Below are positions 33,286 through 42,513 of a stretch of 64,000 bases of DNA, in pieces (positions within the stretch are counted from its first letter, which is position 1; every line of letters begins with the position of its first letter). Under the pieces are notes generated by a model. That model ran no database searches. It had not been told where the DNA came from and saw only the letters and a list, made by a program, of their open reading frames with translations. The position numbers and the translations under genes are program-made. The stretch is from NCBI RefSeq assembly GCF_011762185.1, contig NZ_JAASQJ010000001.1:1612001-1676000 (forward strand), read 5' to 3'. This stretch comes from Dyadobacter arcticus. GTDB taxonomy: Bacteria; Bacteroidota; Bacteroidia; Cytophagales; Spirosomataceae.

Positions 33286-36263
33286 CTTTCGGTCAATACA
33301 AAACCTCCCCAATAATGAGGGTGACTTAATTGTTCTGAGGTGTTACGGATATCTTCCTGTGCCTTGCGCAGGGCCTCATGACGGGTTGCACCGCCCATCC
33401 AGTAGCCATAGAATTTTTCCATCAACTCCTTCGTAACCCGGTCGTTCACACGCCATAAACTCATCAGTACCGATTCTGAACCGGCAGTCATAAACGCCCG
33501 CTGTAAACCAAAAACGCCATTGCCATTCCGGATCAGTCCCAATCCTGTTTCACAAGCACTCAATGTTACCAATTTTGTGTTTTTCAATGGTAGTTGCCCT
33601 ACTTCATAAGCTGTGAGCAAACCATCATCTCTCTGTGAATTGTCCCTGCCGGTGCTATCCAGTGCCCCAGCCAATACCAGTCCGGCATTAAGCAATGCCT
33701 TCCTGCTCAGGGTGACTTTGGAGGTATCCTTCAAAAAATAGCCATGCGTGGCAATATGCAGGACTGTGGGGCTTGATACTCGTTTCAGATTCTCTTCCGA
33801 GGCGTTGCCATCCGTGTACAATTGAGAAGTCCAGCCCTGTTTAGCTGCAATTTTCCCAATTGCTTCCACTTCTTCCTTCGTTGCGGGCAGCGGTTGAAAA
33901 TCAAATGCCCCGCGATCCAGGTCAGGGCTATTATGATAACTGAGTTCCGTCAATGCATCTTTCTTTTGCGTATGGTCCGCTTTCTGATAATCCGGATATC
34001 CGAATAAAGCAATGGTATTGGCCTGCGTCTGAATTTTTAGAGTGTCGGCTAGGGTCCGCGTGCTGCCAACGAGTTGTATATCCATTTCTTCACTGAGGAA
34101 GCGGCCCGAGGTTTTGTTTCGCAAGGTGCCCAGACTGATCTGATGATAGACGCCATCGGGTGAAAAATAAACGGTTTTGGCGCCTGTCAACGCGCCGCTG
34201 AGTGGGGCCCAGAAGCTGCGGTAACTATCGGCATCGTAAGTGCGGCGATCGATGTCGGTTCGGTAAGCTTCTAAATGTTTGCCTTCCAATGCTTTACCAT
34301 TAGGTAACAGTATCATTTGAGGTGTTTTCGAGGAATGCCGTAAGATCAACGCAGCATAATTAACAGAATCGTCCCATGTTCCCCAGAATTTCTCCCGGTT
34401 CACCCTGGTATCCCAGATCCTGAAACGAACAATTTCCACCGCAGCTTCATCGGGCTTTAAAGCCGCCCGGATTTGCTGCCATTTGCGCTCGGGATGCTGG
34501 GTACGGGCAGAGGTCCGGGAGATTTCTTTTTCGAGTATTTCAGCTTCTTTTTCGAGACTGTCGATATGTAACCTGTCCTTATTCTGATCCGACTGGTAGT
34601 ACCTGGCAAGCGTTGTCTTCATATCGACATAGCGTTTCTGCTTATCGAGGAGTATGGTGTCGCTGCTACCCGCCATATTCTGTTTGATTTGCTGAACCCT
34701 TTCGAGCAGCATGCCTTTTGACTTTAATAACAAATCATATATGTCCCCATTTGTGGCTGCATTTGGTTTGTTTGCAGCACTGAACGACAGGAATTGTTCC
34801 CGGTAAGTATCATAATTGTCCAGATACTGTTCGCGCTGGAATTCGCTCAGATAGGAAAAGCTGGACTTTACGTCTTCGTTCATGCGTGCCAAAGTCGTCA
34901 GCCAGGCAGACCGGGCCTCAGTTATCCTGCCATATCGCGTAAGGAGGATGGATCTGTTACGAAACAATTTGGGATATTCAGGATTTTGACTTGAATATTC
35001 TGTCAATGCCTTTGCATTCAGCCGAAGTGCTTCCTCGGGTTTATGCCGGGCGGCTGCCAGCGTGCTCCACAGTGCGGTAATATTGCCGGTGCGCTGTGTT
35101 TTGTTGATCTTAAAATAAAGCTGACTGGACTCGTGGAGGTATTTTTCTGCTTTTGATAAATCACCTAAAATAATAAGGTCCTGTGCCAGTGCCTCCTGGA
35201 TGATGGGCAGCTTTTCAATTCCATTCACCTTAGTAAACAGGTCGATCGCCTGCAAACGCATTTGGATCCGGTCTGTGGTGGCCATATTGGTTAATTGCGA
35301 AGCCATATTAGCCTTTAAAAGACCCAGCTTAAAATCCTCATTCAGCTCGCGCGTGATTTTTTCGGCCTTTTTGAAATAGATCTCAGCCTCGGTATGCTGG
35401 TTCATGGTAGCAAGTGCGGTAGCCAGGTTCACGAGCGCATCATTGTAATATCCGGCACCTGTGGGCAAAGCTTTTTCTCCATAATCACAGGCTTCTTTTA
35501 ATGCCAGCTCAGCGAAATGATAATTGTTCATATCGCCATGCACATAGCCAAGGTTATTTAATGTTATGCATATTTCAACGGCTATTTCTTTCTGGCGGAT
35601 GGGGTTTTTGGCATATTCCTGCTTTAATAATCTGAAGGTTTCTTCATAATACGGAATACTCTCCGCCTTTTTCCCATTCAGATAATAAACGTCCGCTAAT
35701 TTCCGCTCGCATTCGATATACTTGCCGATCGTGCCCAGGTATGGATTGGTAGAAGGATGCTCAGGAGGACGATTGATCTCCATACATTCGAGGCAGGCCT
35801 GTTCAGAATCACTGGTCCTTTTCAAATGGCTGTAAATCGTTGCGGCAGTCATCAGGCCAATGGAGTATTGGTCAATCACTGCGGAATCTCCGCCATTTTT
35901 TAACAATGCCTTCATTCTGTCATTATGCTCCACCGCAAACCTGGCAGCGTGCTCAAAATCACGTGCACTGTAATACGCCTGGGAGAACAAGATGTAAGTA
36001 CTGCCGTACCAGATGCTATTCTCCCCATACACCTTATGGGTAAGCTGCCGGGCCTGTTCCGCAAAATTTAATGACTTCGGCAAGTCGTATTTGACTGAAC
36101 TGTAATACATACTGCTATCTACGAATTGCCAGAATTCAGCTGGCTGCGCATCGGCGCTGGTGCCGGACAACGACAAGCAGAAAAGAGTAACCACCAGCAG
36201 ACGGAGCACTGATGAAATGGAGCAAAGAAAATTTGATAAAAAAGATCCTGACGAGGGTAACAT
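33282..36263 (-). CDS. Secreted TPR protein with C-terminal CHAT (caspase-like) peptidase domain
   Basis: A protein of 993 residues. The N-terminal signal (about 15-38, VVTLFCLSLSGTSADA) is followed by TPR repeats over about 45-480, a coiled-coil stretch (about 510-580) and a CHAT domain over the last 330 residues. The caspase-type dyad is visible: His840 in VLHIATHGYF and Cys904 in VTLSACETG. CHAT domains are clan CD peptidases, often activated by partner binding through the TPRs. Its stop overlaps the M48 gene start (ATGA), so two peptidases are made together. The signal peptide argues for an envelope role rather than cytoplasmic defence. Confidence 0.92.
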   Translation of the reverse strand: MLPSSGSFLSNFLCSISSVLRLLVVTLFCLSLSGTSADAQPAEFWQFVDSSMYYSSVKYDLPKSLNFAEQARQLTHKVYGENSIWYGSTYILFSQAYYSARDFEHAARFAVEHNDRMKALLKNGGDSAVIDQYSIGLMTAATIYSHLKRTSDSEQACLECMEINRPPEHPSTNPYLGTIGKYIECERKLADVYYLNGKKAESIPYYEETFRLLKQEYAKNPIRQKEIAVEICITLNNLGYVHGDMNNYHFAELALKEACDYGEKALPTGAGYYNDALVNLATALATMNQHTEAEIYFKKAEKITRELNEDFKLGLLKANMASQLTNMATTDRIQMRLQAIDLFTKVNGIEKLPIIQEALAQDLIILGDLSKAEKYLHESSQLYFKINKTQRTGNITALWSTLAAARHKPEEALRLNAKALTEYSSQNPEYPKLFRNRSILLTRYGRITEARSAWLTTLARMNEDVKSSFSYLSEFQREQYLDNYDTYREQFLSFSAANKPNAATNGDIYDLLLKSKGMLLERVQQIKQNMAGSSDTILLDKQKRYVDMKTTLARYYQSDQNKDRLHIDSLEKEAEILEKEISRTSARTQHPERKWQQIRAALKPDEAAVEIVRFRIWDTRVNREKFWGTWDDSVNYAALILRHSSKTPQMILLPNGKALEGKHLEAYRTDIDRRTYDADSYRSFWAPLSGALTGAKTVYFSPDGVYHQISLGTLRNKTSGRFLSEEMDIQLVGSTRTLADTLKIQTQANTIALFGYPDYQKADHTQKKDALTELSYHNSPDLDRGAFDFQPLPATKEEVEAIGKIAAKQGWTSQLYTDGNASEENLKRVSSPTVLHIATHGYFLKDTSKVTLSRKALLNAGLVLAGALDSTGRDNSQRDDGLLTAYEVGQLPLKNTKLVTLSACETGLGLIRNGNGVFGLQRAFMTAGSESVLMSLWRVNDRVTKELMEKFYGYWMGGATRHEALRKAQEDIRNTSEQLSHPHYWGGFVLTER

Positions 36264-36357
36264 TTAAAAACTCGGTTACGATACAGAGGAAGAAAGCAGT
36301 TGAGCGCAGTCATAAATGGACTTCGTACAAGGTAGTAATCTAAAAACAAAACATCAA

Positions 36358-36864
36358 ATGGGACAAATCACAACTCTACCTCCTTTGAAAAGGTATCTTT
36401 TACTTATCGCCATCATCGTATCCTCCTGCTCAGGAGACGGCATTGGCCCTGATTGGGCTGAACGTATTGAAGGTACCTGGAAAACCGAAATACTAACAGT
36501 CGGAACGTACAGGACCCAGGGTACCTGGGAAATCGAAAAGACCGGCGATAAAACGGTATTAATTAAAGTTTCCCGGACGATCTGGCCGGACCTGAATAAC
36601 AATGACAGAAGCGATACCTATCCTGAGGCAGCAATGAATACGGCCTGGATGTCGGACAAGAACACGCTGGTTGTTGAAACCAACCTTGCAGCAGTGGGTG
36701 CCGACTTTTGCGGAATTAAAGGGGAGGGTAAACTTTCGGGTGACATGCTCCACATGGTGGTTCACACAGAATGCAAAGGAGAGATCCGGATCCTTTTACT
36801 CAAGACTTCAAGCGCCAATAAGCAATCAATCGTATGCCATTACCATTTACTTCCAATTTCATGA
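36358..36864 (+). CDS. Small lipoprotein of unknown function
   Basis: A protein of 168 residues starting at the ATG at 36358 (MGQITTLPPLKRYLLLI...). The lipobox is IIVSSCSG, and a beta-rich lipocalin-like or META-like domain follows (ERIEGTWKTEILTVG, TWEIEKTGDKTVLIK). An earlier in-frame codon at 36316 would put 14 polar residues before the signal. It heads a plus-strand run of four envelope genes divergent from the CHAT/M48 operon and overlaps the next gene by ATGA. Confidence 0.7.
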   Translation: MGQITTLPPLKRYLLLIAIIVSSCSGDGIGPDWAERIEGTWKTEILTVGTYRTQGTWEIEKTGDKTVLIKVSRTIWPDLNNNDRSDTYPEAAMNTAWMSDKNTLVVETNLAAVGADFCGIKGEGKLSGDMLHMVVHTECKGEIRILLLKTSSANKQSIVCHYHLLPIS

Positions 36865-37817
36865 ACCCAATTAAGTTACTCAACAAATGCGTGCTGGCAG
36901 CCGCAATTTTCACGCTGCCAAACGTTTCAATGGCCCAGATCCCAAGTGTCCCCGGGGTCACAGGAAATGCTGAAAACCTGACCCGCGAAACCTCCGATCC
37001 TTCCCAGGAGTTTTTCGCAAGGGTTAGCCCAGATGGTAAGTTCCTTTTATACAATGCCATCGATATAGGATATTCCCTGAACCTGACCAATGGGCAAATG
37101 GAGGTGAAGACCAACAAAAGTTACCGGATCGTTCGCAAAGAAATTGGCAAACCCATTACCAACCCATTGGTAAATAATGCTGCCTATCCAACCTGGCTGC
37201 CCAATAGTTCAGGGGTTATTTTCAGCTATATCAAACCCGAAAGGTCGGTGATCGTACGGTCGGACATCAACGGTGTAGGACTGAACTACATTTCGGCCGG
37301 GGCGATGGGGGAGGATGATGCGGAACCTATTGTGCTGAAAGACAATTCTAAAATCCTTTTTACAACGCGGATGAGCAATAGTCGGATGATCTGTTCAATG
37401 GATATGAAGGGAGGGAATTATTCGGTCATCACCGAAGGCGCGCACCTCAGTCTGAACCCTTTGAATAATAACAAGATCATATACAATATCAAGGTTGGGA
37501 AAACATTCCAGGTATTTACAATGGACATTAAGACCGGTGAAAAAAACCAGCTGACCACTGGTGAATACAATAACCGCGACGGCGCATTTTCAAGGGATGG
37601 AAAATATATCGCATTTGCCAGCAACCGGGAAAACCCTAAAAAACAAAACAAACACATTTACGTCATGAAAGCCGATGGTTCCGAACTCATCCAGATCACC
37701 CAGGGCGAAACCGATGAAAGTGACCCCACCTGGGGCGATGACTATATGTTGTTTTTCAGTTCCAATGCAGAAAATAACTACAATATCTGGAAAGCGAAAG
37801 TGAAGTTTCAAAAATAA
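36861..37817 (+). CDS. TolB-like beta-propeller (PD40/WD40-like) secreted protein
   Basis: A protein of 318 residues with a signal peptide (cleavage near SMAQ) and repeated PD40 motifs: ARVSPDGKFLLYNA, GAFSRDGKYIAFASNREN and SDPTWGDDYMLFFSSNAE. The start at 36861 is chosen for the ATGA overlap with the preceding lipoprotein gene. Such propellers act in the periplasm as binding scaffolds. The CHAT/M48 neighbours suggest a sensing or scaffold role, but this is inference. Confidence 0.85.
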   Translation: MNPIKLLNKCVLAAAIFTLPNVSMAQIPSVPGVTGNAENLTRETSDPSQEFFARVSPDGKFLLYNAIDIGYSLNLTNGQMEVKTNKSYRIVRKEIGKPITNPLVNNAAYPTWLPNSSGVIFSYIKPERSVIVRSDINGVGLNYISAGAMGEDDAEPIVLKDNSKILFTTRMSNSRMICSMDMKGGNYSVITEGAHLSLNPLNNNKIIYNIKVGKTFQVFTMDIKTGEKNQLTTGEYNNRDGAFSRDGKYIAFASNRENPKKQNKHIYVMKADGSELIQITQGETDESDPTWGDDYMLFFSSNAENNYNIWKAKVKFQK

Positions 37818-37837
37818 AAGGAACCCTTTCAATAGCC

Positions 37838-38947
37838 ATGAAAACAATTTTATTATCCATTGCACTCCATTTTGTGCTGCTGCACATCTGTTTTGCACAA
37901 AAGCTTGCACCGGCGATGGTTTTCCGTGTCGATTCAACGCAGTTAAAAGTATATGGAATAAAATTGCAGGGCAGCCAGGTTACCTATCATTTAATTCCTT
38001 CGGTTAAATCAAAAACCATTCGTGTACCAAAAAGTGAGATCAGCCGGATCAGATACAGTAATGGAAAAGAGGAATTTGTAACGATCAAATTGCTGCCCGC
38101 GCCCCCATTATTGTCCAATGGGTCACTCAAAAAATCTTTCTCATCCATCGGACATCAGGGTCCGCGTCCTGATCGCATTTATTTGAAAGATGGACGGGTT
38201 ATCGAATGCAATATCATTGAGAATGGAATGGAAGAAGTAAAGTATGTGGTAGCTACTGACAACTCACGACGGGTCCGGAGTATCAGACGGAAGGAAATTT
38301 TAAGGGTGGAGCGGACCAGTACTGCGGATAATGTACTTCCAAAAAATCAACCTTCTGGCACAAATTATTCATACTATGCATTGAATTTTGGCCTGGATAT
38401 GGCACAGATAGTGGCTGGTAAAAGTGCACTTTGGGCCGATGACACCAGGGGGCTTGGATTGAAGATGGGTTTTGGAGCATCTCTCCAGCTATCAAAGCGG
38501 TTCAGCAGGCGTTTGGGGGCTAGCCTGAGAGTAGGTTATCTTCAGTGGGAAACTGAAAAAATATCCAGGGAAAACGGCACGACGGTTTATAGTGCTTCCC
38601 AGAAATTGCAGCAAATGTTCTGTCAAATAGCACCTAACCTGTATTTGCTGGACGGACTTTACCTGTCGCCTTATGTGGGTATACAGCAGATTGTGCTAAA
38701 AGGAAGGTACAGTGATTCTCATCCTTATGTTTTATTGGCGGTATCTCCCGGTGAGACACAAAGTGCTTTCTGTTTTGGATATGGAGGCCGTATGGGCTAT
38801 GAAATTACCTCCAGGGCGCGTCAGTACAGCATTGAACTTCTCTATGGGATTGTCGCCCGGAATTTCGCTGGTCTCCAGTCCTACACGAAGGTGAATGACC
38901 CGATACATTATGTGGGCGGCAGGATTGGAATTGGATTAAAAAAATAA
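37838..38947 (+). CDS. Secreted protein with two repeat domains and an outer-membrane-type C-terminus
   Basis: A protein of 369 residues with a signal peptide (cleavage near CFAQ). Two related segments contain IRVPKSEISRIRYSNGKEE and RRKEILRVER, each after a DG/EC-type strand, resembling small beta units (about 25-75 and 105-155). The last 190 residues look like an 8-strand outer-membrane barrel (LSKRFSRRLGASLRVGYLQW, YVGGRIGIGLKK). I do not recognise a named family. It is part of the envelope cluster, 20 bases after the TolB-like gene. Confidence 0.75.
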   Translation: MKTILLSIALHFVLLHICFAQKLAPAMVFRVDSTQLKVYGIKLQGSQVTYHLIPSVKSKTIRVPKSEISRIRYSNGKEEFVTIKLLPAPPLLSNGSLKKSFSSIGHQGPRPDRIYLKDGRVIECNIIENGMEEVKYVVATDNSRRVRSIRRKEILRVERTSTADNVLPKNQPSGTNYSYYALNFGLDMAQIVAGKSALWADDTRGLGLKMGFGASLQLSKRFSRRLGASLRVGYLQWETEKISRENGTTVYSASQKLQQMFCQIAPNLYLLDGLYLSPYVGIQQIVLKGRYSDSHPYVLLAVSPGETQSAFCFGYGGRMGYEITSRARQYSIELLYGIVARNFAGLQSYTKVNDPIHYVGGRIGIGLKK

Positions 38948-38966
38948 ATTCAGACGAAACCGGATT

Positions 38967-41699
38967 ATGAAAAGCCAATTCAAAAAATTTATATGGCGGG
39001 CAATGGCGGCCGGATTTCTGGTGACCGTTTCCGGTTCATGTAAACGTGAAATCATTGAGGAGCTGTCAGAACTGACTCCGCGTGGAGAGGTTAATGGGGT
39101 TGTGATATTGCCGGCAGGCACATCCTGGGCGGCGGATGAGCTGGGCATAGTCAGTATAGATGCGAAAGAGAATGTGCGGAATAGTGCATTTCGTTTGTCC
39201 CAGTTTGATCTTTCGGGTTACAATACGATCTATGCGGTACATCCAGACGGAAAACTGGCAATGGCCGCTTCCATGGTGGGCGGACAGACGCAGGTGGAAA
39301 TGAGTGCCACCTCTACGGCTGTGACATTGCTGATGATAAGTCCTGTGGCGATGATGTTAACGGATAGCGCTAGGGTAAAGCTGATTGATTTTTACAAAAT
39401 ACAACCCGAATTTCCGGCGCTTGTGAAAAGCATAGAGGAGCTGGTCAAAAAACGAACAGATATTTCTGACGAATCCAATTCGGAATTATTTAGGCTTATA
39501 AACCAAATTCATCGTACTCCGGTAAAAATTGGCAACCGGGAAACGGGAACAACTGATTTTTTACAGAATGAGGAAAGGATCGACCTGTCACTTGAACAAC
39601 CACGGGCAATTAAAGTCACGAATTTGGGGTCAGCACTGTATTATCAGGTAGAGATTTATGACCAGCAGAAAGGTGAAAACGTGGCCAGTTTTACACTTCC
39701 TGCTGCAACCCTCGGAAACACATCCGTTGTGGATGCCGCCGTTTATTTTGCGGAAGATCCGGATCGGATGGAAGCCTGCTATGAGGATGCAAAGAGGCGG
39801 ATCCGCGGAGGACTGGCTGAAAATAAGTTGTGTGATGGACCGGGACAATTTTTTAGCTTAAAAATGCCCGAACCTAATTTCTATGTATTCAAACAAAATG
39901 GTGATTATACTGTCAAAATTAGCAATGGATTCAGGTTGGACGGCCGGAGTGAGATAGACGAGCTGGCACTGGAGGAGAATTCCGAAGATTTAGTTATTCA
40001 ATTGATTTCTGTGCTGGTCAAAGCTAGCGTCGTTAAAAATACATATGACAAAATAGGGCCCAAATGCAAAAAGGCTTTGGGTAAAGAATTAAAATCTTTC
40101 TTTAAGATTGAAGCTAAAAGCATGAAAGATAACCCGTCCTATTCAAATGATCAGCTCTCTTTTAAACTGGTACAGTTTACCAATAACACCCTAAAAGGCT
40201 TAAATGATTGTGTACTGGAAGCAGGAATCGTTTCGTATGGAGGTTATACCACCGGATTGCTTAAGACATTCTTCAAATTAGTCGACGTTGCATCCAAGAT
40301 TGGTAGTGTTTGGAACATTATGATAAAGCTCAACAGCATCGCTTCTGACAAGCCCTACTATGAATTTTGCATCCGGGTTGACCCTAAAAATGTACTGTAT
40401 TGCACAGATTCGCCAAATACCGCCGACACCTACTACGGCGGTAAAAGCTTCGGTGATCCTAACATCATCACATTTGACGGTAAAAGTTATGGATTTAATG
40501 GGGTGGGGGAATTTATGGCTGCCAAATCCCTGACCGACAATTTCGAGATCCAGGTAAGGCAGGAGGAGCTGGTCGACAGAAACAACTCCGGAAGTGTGTC
40601 CTGGAATACAGGCCTGGCCATACATACCGGCGCCGATAAATTATGTTTCTACCCCGGCAAATACTATGTTAATCAAGACGTATATAGGTATCCGTCTATT
40701 CTGGATGTTCCCTTGCAAAACGGTGGCAGTATCCAGGGAGATCAACAGACGATTGTTATCAGTACAGGAAACGGTGATCTTATCAAAGTATTCAACCACG
40801 GTGACGCATTTGACTATTCCATTATTCCCGACGCCAAACGGAAAGCTAAAATGACCGGAATTTTTGGGAATTATGATAACCGGCAGGACAATGATCTGCA
40901 GATCAGGAACGGGGCGCAGATCAGCGGATCTTATAATACGCTGTATCCCGAATTTGCCGACAGTTACCGCATACCCCAGAACCAGTCGCTATTCGTATAC
41001 GATGCAGGTAAAAACACGGAAAGCTATACCGACAGAAAGTTTCCCCGGTCGGCTCTGGAGATCTCAAATGTTCAGCGGGCACGCGCTGAGCAGGCTTGTA
41101 AAAGCGCAGGGGTGGTTGCACCGTTTTTAGAGGGTTGTATCAATGACGTCGTGGCCACAGGTGATAACAAGTACGCCGACAGGAGTAAGGATTTGCAGGA
41201 TGAAAGGGTATTAAAGGCATTTAACATCAATTTGGGAAATCCGGACCGGAGCTTGTACAACTGGAGTGAGAATGTTGGCTTTGTAGAGGACTACGCATTA
41301 TTAGAAGGTGGGTACGGATCCAGCAAATTACTAACAAAAAATAATGTTCCCATTACTTCCGGATTTGAGATGACGCTGCACATGTCAGCCACGAAGGAGC
41401 AGTATCTGAACTCCATTATTATATCCCCGATAGAAAGCAAGTTGCCCATTTTTTATCGAATTGCCGATACCAGTTTTCCTTCCGTTGATTTGTTTGACAA
41501 CAGAAAGCATAAAATAGATTTCATATTTGTCCCGGTTCTAAATGGGATTAAAAATGAGTATAGAATGACAATTGTTATTGATGGGAAGATCGTGTTGAAC
41601 GAAACTGCTGTCTATACCGACCTGCTCACAGTGGACAGGCTAGTTATCGAAAATGAGGGCAAGGCAAAGATTTATAACTGGGCTTACAAGAGCCGCTGA
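38967..41699 (+). CDS. Large lipoprotein with von Willebrand factor type D-like domain
   Basis: A protein of 910 residues with lipobox VTVSGSC (about Cys20). About residues 490-640 are a VWD-type domain: FGDPNIITFDGKSYGFNG, GEFMAAKSLTDNFEIQVRQ, NTGLAIHTGADKLCFYPG and GIFGNYDNRQDNDLQIRNG. The final 150 residues resemble a LamG/concanavalin-like jelly roll (GFEMTLHMSATKEQYLNS). VWD domains mediate self-assembly or adhesion, mostly in animals but also on bacterial surfaces. The protein is probably surface-exposed and lipid-anchored. It is the last gene of the envelope cluster, 19 bases after the barrel protein. Confidence 0.8.
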   Translation: MKSQFKKFIWRAMAAGFLVTVSGSCKREIIEELSELTPRGEVNGVVILPAGTSWAADELGIVSIDAKENVRNSAFRLSQFDLSGYNTIYAVHPDGKLAMAASMVGGQTQVEMSATSTAVTLLMISPVAMMLTDSARVKLIDFYKIQPEFPALVKSIEELVKKRTDISDESNSELFRLINQIHRTPVKIGNRETGTTDFLQNEERIDLSLEQPRAIKVTNLGSALYYQVEIYDQQKGENVASFTLPAATLGNTSVVDAAVYFAEDPDRMEACYEDAKRRIRGGLAENKLCDGPGQFFSLKMPEPNFYVFKQNGDYTVKISNGFRLDGRSEIDELALEENSEDLVIQLISVLVKASVVKNTYDKIGPKCKKALGKELKSFFKIEAKSMKDNPSYSNDQLSFKLVQFTNNTLKGLNDCVLEAGIVSYGGYTTGLLKTFFKLVDVASKIGSVWNIMIKLNSIASDKPYYEFCIRVDPKNVLYCTDSPNTADTYYGGKSFGDPNIITFDGKSYGFNGVGEFMAAKSLTDNFEIQVRQEELVDRNNSGSVSWNTGLAIHTGADKLCFYPGKYYVNQDVYRYPSILDVPLQNGGSIQGDQQTIVISTGNGDLIKVFNHGDAFDYSIIPDAKRKAKMTGIFGNYDNRQDNDLQIRNGAQISGSYNTLYPEFADSYRIPQNQSLFVYDAGKNTESYTDRKFPRSALEISNVQRARAEQACKSAGVVAPFLEGCINDVVATGDNKYADRSKDLQDERVLKAFNINLGNPDRSLYNWSENVGFVEDYALLEGGYGSSKLLTKNNVPITSGFEMTLHMSATKEQYLNSIIISPIESKLPIFYRIADTSFPSVDLFDNRKHKIDFIFVPVLNGIKNEYRMTIVIDGKIVLNETAVYTDLLTVDRLVIENEGKAKIYNWAYKSR

Positions 41700-42069
41700 T
41701 AGAGTTTTTTAGAATGCTATGTTTCAACGTTATTTTGAGCCGCAATATACAAGCTTCATTTTTACCGGTTTAAGGTAAACTTGCTGATTTTTTCTTTTTC
41801 TCAGCTATTTTCCTGTTAAAGCAATTCTATTGGCGGACGCAGAGTTGAGTAAATTTTTTGTGATAACTATTGCTTCTGATGAATATCTATTTTCTTGGAA
41901 TTAGGAGCAACATAATTCGCTTTGAGCTGACAATCAATGATCGGTTTCAATGACCGGAATACCACATTTGTTCATAGAGAGTTAAAGGAAAACAAGGGAA
42001 TTGGGGCCGGTGTTCATTTTGCCACGGATGGTCATCGTTCCAGAACTGTACAGATTAGCGACTATGCCC
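41700..42069. other. Intergenic stretch with no recognised gene
   Basis: No frame here has protein-like content that I recognise, and no terminator was found after the VWD gene. It precedes the promoter/terminator pair at 42070-42277 and belongs to the left flank of the defence island. Confidence 0.3.
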
Positions 42070-42100
42070 TTGCTCTCTGCGGGATTTCTCTCTAAATTTG
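42070..42100 (+). promoter_or_regulatory. Strong Bacteroidetes-type promoter before a candidate small RNA
   Basis: TTG at 42070-42072 and TAAATTTG at 42093-42100 (exact TAnnTTTG) are separated by 20 bases. No start codon with a useful frame follows within the next 170 bases before an intrinsic terminator. Confidence 0.55.
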
Positions 42101-42106
42101 TACATA

Positions 42107-42277
42107 GTTGCAGCCCCCCAAAATCTCGGTGAGCAATTCGGTGAGCAGACTTTTTGGTGTTGTCGTAAGATTCTGATTTTCAGTTAGATATAGACGAGTT
42201 TCATGTCCCTCTCTCTCTGCAGGACATGATGTCAAAACATTCAAAAACCCCGTTTAAACGCTTTAAACGGGGTTTTT
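42107..42277 (+). ncRNA. Candidate small RNA of about 170 nt
   Basis: This is the segment between a full promoter (42070-42100) and a strong terminator hairpin (42243-42277). It contains a tandem direct repeat TCGGTGAGCA (42126-42135 and 42138-42147) and a second hairpin TCATGTCC/GGACATGA (42201-42208 and 42222-42229) with a pyrimidine-rich loop. It is not similar to tmRNA, 6S, SRP or RNase P RNA as far as I can see. It may instead be the untranslated leader of the integrase gene with an attenuator. Confidence 0.35.
42243..42277 (+). terminator. Intrinsic terminator hairpin left of the integrase
   Basis: AAAAACCCCGTTTAAA, loop CGC, TTTAAACGGGGTTTTT: a perfect 16-bp stem ending in a T run, active in both directions. 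It separates the upstream promoter from the integrase gene. Confidence 0.8.
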
Positions 42278-42332
42278 GCGTTTTTGGTCTACACCAAAAT
42301 ATTCAAAAATTCCCAATAAAAATGTAGCGATT

Positions 42333-42366
42333 CGTGGAAGTAAGACAACTCCAAAATACTTCCACG
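42333..42366. repeat. 10-bp inverted repeat upstream of the integrase
   Basis: CGTGGAAGTA (42333-42342) and TACTTCCACG (42357-42366) are exact inverted copies 14 bases apart. It may be an integrase arm site or a regulator site. It is not conserved next to the right-hand integrase relic. Confidence 0.5.
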
Positions 42367-42390
42367 ATTAGGTACTTAACTAGCTGGTTA

Positions 42391-42419
42391 GCAAGATGTT
42401 CACCCCGTAAACATCTTGC
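42391..42419. repeat. 10-bp inverted repeat at the left island boundary
   Basis: GCAAGATGTT (42391-42400) and AACATCTTGC (42410-42419) flank 9 bases. The right arm and centre are conserved at the right-hand copy (58488-58510), while the left arm is not. This is the pattern expected if the point near 42397/58488 is a recombination junction. Confidence 0.5.
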
Positions 42420-42513
42420 GTTTCAATGGTAACAATTCGATTTTTGTTCATCTTAAACATTATGTACTATGTTAGAAACAAGCTTCGGGTTGATTTTCTT
42501 TTTGAAAAGACCC
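42397..42513 (+). repeat. Left copy of integrase-leader repeat (island boundary)
   Basis: These 117 bases, covering the leader and first codons of the integrase, match 58488-58601 in the same orientation with scattered substitutions. Shared blocks include GTAAACATCTTG, CAATTCGATTTTTGTTC and the coding start ATG-TTA/CTA. The two copies bracket about 16.1 kb of defence genes. Confidence 0.75.

Noticed and set aside
42195..42235. Possible tRNA 3' end as integrase attachment site (TTTCATGTCCCTCTCTCTCTGCA).
   Set aside because: No matching 5' acceptor strand, D-arm or anticodon arm could be found in the 90-250 bases upstream. The sequence instead forms an 8-bp hairpin.
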